A stretch of DNA of 25,183 nucleotides from Acidobacteriota bacterium. Its GTDB lineage: Bacteria; Acidobacteriota; Blastocatellia; Pyrinomonadales; Pyrinomonadaceae. Positions 22,092 to 25,183 of the stretch are shown in pieces. Where the stretch lies: assembly GCA_963169175.1 (NCBI GenBank), contig CAUJFK010000151.1, positions 1-25,183 of the forward strand, in the 5' to 3' direction. Made by a program: the position numbers and the translations under genes. The notes beneath the pieces are model-generated. The model saw only the letters and a program-made list of their open reading frames with translations, did not search any database and had not been told where the DNA came from. Each line of letters starts with the position of its first letter. The stretch's first letter is position 1.

Positions 22092-22792
22092 TGTGGGTAT
22101 TCTCTTGCTCCAAAAACAGCCGTGCCGACACGGACCATTGTCGCACCTTCTTCGATCGCTATCTCGAAATCATGGCTCATTCCCATCGAAAGCTCTCCTT
22201 TGCCGTCCAGATCTCCATTCTTTGCCATTCTGTCTCGTAACTCGCGGAGACGCACAAGATACGGCCGGGTCGCCTCATGGTCATCAAAAAAAGGCGGCAC
22301 GATCATCAAGCCCTTAAATCTCAATCGCTCGCATCCTTTCAAGAATTCGATCAACTCCGAAAGGTCCGCCTCATCGATCCCCGATTTCGTTACCTCTCCC
22401 GCCAGATCAACCTGTACCAAAACTGGCAGTTCTGCCCGGCCTTCGTCAATACAGATACGTTCCAGCCGCTGGGCCAGTTCGACCGAATCGAGCGAGTGGA
22501 TCATGTCAAACAATTGCACCGCCTTTCGGGCCTTGTTCGATTGCAGATGTCCGATCAGGTGCCACTCAGCTGTATGGCGGCCAATATCGGCGATCTTGCC
22601 TTCGGCCTCCTGCACCTTGTTCTCCCCAAAACAGTCGATGCCCGCGTTCATGGCCTCGCGGAGCGTGTTGGCCGGGTGCGTCTTGCTGACGGCTATCAAT
22701 TTTACCTCGTCAGGCCTGCGCCCAACGCGTACCGCCGCGTTGCGGATGCGCGCCTTTACTAAAGCGAGGTTTGTTGCAATGTCCGAATCCAC
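22088..22792 (-). CDS. yggS: YggS family pyridoxal-phosphate homeostasis protein
   Basis: A 234-residue protein with a GTG start. It is a PLP-binding, TIM-barrel-only relative of the alanine racemase N-terminal domain (human PLPBP). The PLP lysine is K37 in LIAVSKTHPA. GIDCFGENKVQEAEGK, EWHLIGHLQSNK, VLVQVDLAGEVTKSGI, LSMGMSHDFEIAIEEGATMVRVGTAVFG and FKGLMIV are all conserved. It has no known enzymatic activity and buffers free PLP. It heads the yggS-yggT-yggU cluster and is divergent from the small protein at 22893. Confidence 0.96.
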   Translation of the reverse strand: MDSDIATNLALVKARIRNAAVRVGRRPDEVKLIAVSKTHPANTLREAMNAGIDCFGENKVQEAEGKIADIGRHTAEWHLIGHLQSNKARKAVQLFDMIHSLDSVELAQRLERICIDEGRAELPVLVQVDLAGEVTKSGIDEADLSELIEFLKGCERLRFKGLMIVPPFFDDHEATRPYLVRLRELRDRMAKNGDLDGKGELSMGMSHDFEIAIEEGATMVRVGTAVFGAREYPQ

Positions 22793-22892
22793 ACACTCAA
22801 TATACCAAACGCCCGATCAGACCTGAACCGACGGCCCGGCCAACATGTATGTAGCGAGGCAACGTACTCGTTCGAACATTCAACATAAAGAT

Positions 22893-23183
22893 ATGACGCG
22901 CCCAAACGAAAAATTCCTGAAAGATATGTCGATCGCAGAACTCGAGGCTGAGTCGCACTGGCACGCAAAACAGGCCGCGAGGCTGTTGGTCGAGGTTGAG
23001 AAAATGCGGGAACGTGCGCTTGGGGTCGATGAGCCGGAAGCTGAAGGCATCCTCCAGGCCGCCGCCGAAAAAGGAGCTGAAGCGGAAGCACACATCCATC
23101 AATCAAATTTGATCGATGCCCTTCACGCCTCAAAGCTTTCCGATCAGGGCGTCGGGGTTGTAGTCCACGCGGCCGCGCCGTAA
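22893..23183 (+). CDS. Small hypothetical helical protein
   Basis: A 96-residue protein from the ATG at 22893 (MTRPNEKFLKDMSIAELEAE). An in-frame ATG at 22845 would lie in the yggS upstream region. It is mostly helical and charged: SIAELEAESHWHAKQAARLLVEVEKMRERAL, then EAEGILQAAAEKGAEAEAHIHQSNLIDAL. Heptad-like spacing of Leu/Ala suggests a coiled coil. No cysteine, signal or membrane segment is present. I do not recognise the family. Codon usage fits the neighbours, supporting a real gene. Confidence 0.6.
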   Translation: MTRPNEKFLKDMSIAELEAESHWHAKQAARLLVEVEKMRERALGVDEPEAEGILQAAAEKGAEAEAHIHQSNLIDALHASKLSDQGVGVVVHAAAP

Positions 23184-23219
23184 AGTAGTTAATATCACTC
23201 GCTTAGAGAGGTTCATCTT

Positions 23220-23363
23220 ATGATCATCAAAGACAAAAAACTGAAGCGAAAGCTCGATCGCGTACCCGATAAAGACAAGAACGGCGACCCTATCTTCAAG
23301 ATCGCCGACGCGGGCAAGGACCGGAAAGCACCAGGCGAAAAGGACAGCAGGCCGAAGCCATGA
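23220..23363 (+). CDS. Small lysine-rich hypothetical protein
   Basis: A 47-residue frame, MIIKDKKLKRKLDRVPDKDK, then NGDPIFKIADAGKDRKAPGE, then KDSRPKP. About 30 percent of residues are Lys or Arg, balanced by many Asp. A GAGAGG stretch lies about 8 bases before the ATG, a usable ribosome binding site. It lies 36 bases after the previous gene in the same direction. Composition resembles small nucleic-acid- or ribosome-associated proteins, but no family is recognised. Too short for many gene callers. Confidence 0.5.
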   Translation: MIIKDKKLKRKLDRVPDKDKNGDPIFKIADAGKDRKAPGEKDSRPKP

Positions 23364-23705
23364 TATTTGCCGGAGCCGCCCGCAGCCTAACGAGCGCTCC
23401 GGTTAGCCAAGATTAGTCAAAGCATGTTCGGATCCAACGGAGGATTCCTTGATTCGTGGGCTTCGCATTCTTGATTCGCGCGTTTCGTGGTGCCGAAGCC
23501 GGCCCTCTCACCACAAAACCCACGAAAAGGAACGAAAAACCCCGAAACAGCCTCCCGTTAACGAAAGGTGTCCACGCTGAATAATCCCTGCCCTATCACC
23601 CGCGATTCGACTCCCCTTCCCGATCGGCTCATATAAAAATCTTTGAAATGCTATTCGTTGCCTCATGTAAGGATCTTGATGAAGGTGATTCTGCCTTTGG
23701 CCTTC
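23364..23705. other. Gene-free stretch before tRNA-Leu
   Basis: No coding frame of interest. It has loose inverted repeats: CTAAC...GTTAG near 23390-23405, and CGTGGG...CCCACG spaced about 60 bases around 23455-23525. The second includes two near-repeats of GATTCG...TTCG type. No clear element boundary was found. Confidence 0.4.
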
Positions 23706-23734
23706 TTGAATTCCCTTGAATGACCTAGTATTCT
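23706..23734 (+). promoter_or_regulatory. Sigma-70-type promoter for tRNA-Leu
   Basis: TTGAAT (23706-23711), a 17-base spacer and TATTCT (23729-23734), placing a start near 23741, about 14 bases before the mature tRNA 5' end. Spacing and position are both right for a tRNA promoter. Confidence 0.6.
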
Positions 23735-23754
23735 CTAGGTTCGCCCGAAACCAT

Positions 23755-23841
23755 GCGGACGTGGCGGAACTGGTAGACGCGCAGGTCTCAGAAGCCTGTT
23801 CCCGCAAGGGAGTGGAAGTTCGATTCTTCTCGTCCGCACCA
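23755..23841 (+). tRNA. tRNA-Leu (anticodon CAG), CCA encoded
   Basis: The acceptor stem GCGGACG pairs perfectly with CGTCCGC, and the discriminator A is followed by an encoded CCA. The anticodon stem CAGGT/GCCTG encloses the loop CTCAGAA, giving CAG, which reads CTG codons. A long variable arm (around CCCGCAAGGG) makes it class II. The T arm is GGAAG, TTCGATT, CTTCT. The total is 87 bases. D-arm GGAACTGGTAGAC matches leucine tRNAs. Confidence 0.96.
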
Positions 23842-23858
23842 CATTTCTTAGATCGAAG

Positions 23859-23896
23859 GGACGACCGATCTCAGGTCGTCCTTTTCGCTTTTTTTT
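23859..23896 (+). terminator. Rho-independent terminator after tRNA-Leu
   Basis: GGACGACC and GGTCGTCC form an 8-bp GC-rich stem around a 7-base loop, followed by TTTTCGC and eight T. It ends 21 bases before the rsmG start, so rsmG probably needs its own promoter or readthrough. Confidence 0.88.
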
Positions 23897-23917
23897 GGAA
23901 GGGAGTTCTGGTATCAA

Positions 23918-24529
23918 GTGAGAGATGCGCTGATAAAAGCATTGACTGCGAATGAGTCTGCGTTCGGCATCGAACTATCGGATGCGGCGCGTGAACGGTT
24001 GGCGGACTACTACGCTATCCTCACCGAGCACAACGCCCGTCTGCACCTTGTTGCGCCTTGTCCGCCGGAGGAGTTTGCAACACGTCACGTGCTTGAATCA
24101 CTAACGCTTCTGAAGCATCTTCCGGACGGAGCGGCCTTTGCCGATATCGGTTCAGGCGGCGGCCTGCCGGCCATGCCGTGCCTTCTGGTCCGCGATGATC
24201 TTAGGGCGCGCCTTATCGAATCAAAGGAGAAAAAAGCCGTGTTCTTGAGAACGGCGGCTTCGTGCCTTCAGTTGACAGGCCGCATAGAGGTGATCGCAAA
24301 CCAGTTCTCTGAGACCGAACCCGGCGAAACAAGTTTCGTCACCTGCCGCGCCCTGGACAAGTTCGGCGAACGGCTCCAGCGGCTCATCAAATGGTCGGTC
24401 GGCCGCCCTTTGTTCTTCTTTGGCGGTGAACAATTGGGCGGCCAGCTTGCCGACCTAGGGCTGCAAACCACAGCTGAATTGATGCCTCTGTCTGAGCGAA
24501 GATATCTTTTTGTCACATCACCAGTTTGA
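23918..24529 (+). CDS. rsmG: 16S rRNA (guanine-N7) methyltransferase RsmG
   Basis: A 203-residue SAM-dependent enzyme that methylates G527 of 16S rRNA. The GTG start gives MRDALIKALTANES; a GGGAG lies rather far upstream (15 bases), so the start is not certain. N-terminal YYAILTEHNARLHLVAP and RHVLESLTLLKHLPDGAAFADIGSGGGLPAMPCLL (motif I at 76-82) are the RsmG signature, followed by LIESKEKKAVFLRTAA. The C-terminal half is somewhat shorter than in E. coli (207 residues). It stands alone here rather than beside mnmG/parAB. Confidence 0.93.
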   Translation: MRDALIKALTANESAFGIELSDAARERLADYYAILTEHNARLHLVAPCPPEEFATRHVLESLTLLKHLPDGAAFADIGSGGGLPAMPCLLVRDDLRARLIESKEKKAVFLRTAASCLQLTGRIEVIANQFSETEPGETSFVTCRALDKFGERLQRLIKWSVGRPLFFFGGEQLGGQLADLGLQTTAELMPLSERRYLFVTSPV

Positions 24530-24538
24530 ATTGTTCCG

Positions 24539-24576
24539 TTCGCGGGTGGCGAAGCCCGGGGATGTGCTCCCGCGAA
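24539..24576. terminator. Hairpin after rsmG, possible terminator
   Basis: TTCGCGGG and CCCGCGAA form a perfect 8-bp stem with a 22-base loop, 10 bases after the rsmG stop. No T-run follows, so termination would be factor-dependent or weak. Confidence 0.35.
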
Positions 24577-24622
24577 GGCTGCCACCTTGAATAAGGCGCG
24601 CCGTTGGCTTCGATAAAATTCC

Positions 24623-24651
24623 TTGCCGAATTCCCCTGCGTCCGATATTAT
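24623..24651 (+). promoter_or_regulatory. Candidate sigma-70 promoter for the downstream TPR gene
   Basis: TTGCCG (24623-24628), a 17-base spacer and TATTAT (24646-24651). It would give an approximately 135-base leader before the ATG at 24794. The match is reasonable but such pairs occur by chance. Confidence 0.35.
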
Positions 24652-24793
24652 CTTCGGAACGCCCTCGTTCAAGCTGGAAGCCGGCGTATTGAGGCTCTAA
24701 TGAATTGAACCCTAGGCGGCGGCAAAAGGAACGCTATTCGGGTTTGCTGCATCCCAATATTCACCCATCACACCCGTTCTAAGGAGTAACAAT

Positions 24794-25183
24794 ATGACCA
24801 GGAAGGCCCTCTATTTGTCGATGACCGCAATTCTCGCTTGCCTGCTGCTGACCGCAAGCGTTCAACAGGCCCACGGCCAAACTGACGACCCAGCGGCGAT
24901 CGCGGCAAAGGCGCAGGCCCTTTTCGATGCACAAAAGCTGACCGAGGCCCTGCCGCTGTACGAAAAGCTGGCAGAGCTTAGGCCCAATGACTCGTCGGTG
25001 CATAGAAACCTCGGTTTTGCACTTCTTGGCCAGGCCGCGAACACGACCAGCACCTCGGCCAGAAAACAGCTCCGTATCAGGGCACGTGCCGCGTTCATAA
25101 GAGCAAACGAGTTGGGCGAGGACTCGCAGCTCGTAAAGGGCATGATCCAGGGGCTGCCGCCGGATGGAAGCGAGGCAGGTTTT
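24794..25183 (+). CDS. Exported TPR-containing protein, 3' end beyond window
   Basis: 130 codons open to the window edge. AAGGAG lies 7 bases before the ATG. There is a signal peptide (residues 1-31, hydrophobic core SMTAILACLLLTASV, cleavage near AHGQ). Mature residues show one TPR-like unit, AAIAAKAQALFDAQKLTEALPLYEKLAELRPNDSSVHRNLGFALLG, then a basic helix RKQLRIRARAAFIRANELG. It is probably periplasmic or a lipoprotein-like scaffold; the function of the full protein cannot be judged from this fragment. Confidence 0.8.
   Translation, partial: MTRKALYLSMTAILACLLLTASVQQAHGQTDDPAAIAAKAQALFDAQKLTEALPLYEKLAELRPNDSSVHRNLGFALLGQAANTTSTSARKQLRIRARAAFIRANELGEDSQLVKGMIQGLPPDGSEAGF

Overview
The window reads as a chromosome segment of a mid-to-high-GC heterotrophic bacterium, most likely an acidobacterium of the Blastocatellia/Pyrinomonadaceae kind. 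This is an inference. It rests on a CPxCG zinc-ribbon/TolB-like/TPR protein of a style common there, a dense mix of exported proteins and small toxin-antitoxin modules, and abundant intergenic repeats and gene remnants. No taxonomic search was run.

Layout. The left third (1-10.8 kb) is organised around phenylalanine/tyrosine catabolism: an aromatic amino acid hydroxylase cut by the window edge (1-768), 4-hydroxyphenylpyruvate dioxygenase (4244-5413), an APC amino-acid permease (7097-8440, minus) and homogentisate 1,2-dioxygenase (9361-10827), the last coupled to a four-helix membrane protein. Accessory genes interrupt the pathway: a MazF-type toxin pair, an exported protein, a PD-(D/E)XK nuclease with an ORF6N gene translationally coupled to hppD, a glycosyltransferase, and a degenerate second copy of the hppD 3' end. 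Together these enzymes would take Phe to Tyr, and 4-hydroxyphenylpyruvate through homogentisate to maleylacetoacetate. The aminotransferase and the last two enzymes are not in the window.

The middle (10.8-20 kb) is accessory: an HTH antitoxin-like gene, a serine hydrolase, a zinc-ribbon/TolB-like/TPR membrane protein, a nucleotidyltransferase-like protein, an alpha/beta hydrolase with an exported NTF2-like protein, a DUF2277 protein, a DUF1624-type membrane protein and HicBA. Between them lie several broken genes: a zinc-ribbon N-terminus, a TPR C-terminus, a histidine-kinase ATPase tail, a frameshifted VOC protein, and a deoxyinosine-glycosylase-like gene with two nonsense codons.

The right end (20-25.2 kb) is housekeeping: yebC, the conserved yggS-yggT-yggU order (minus strand), two small proteins, tRNA-Leu(CAG) with a good promoter and terminator, rsmG, and the start of an exported TPR protein.

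The most unusual signal is a family of palindrome-containing repeats that sits inside coding sequences in frame. Related copies lengthen HPPD (one insertion) and HmgA (two insertions of two kinds). An inverted relative lies in the linker of the TPR protein, and an intergenic copy abuts the kinase remnant. This resembles, in principle, the Rickettsia palindromic elements. Second in interest is the duplicated hppD 3' end that brackets the glycosyltransferase gene.
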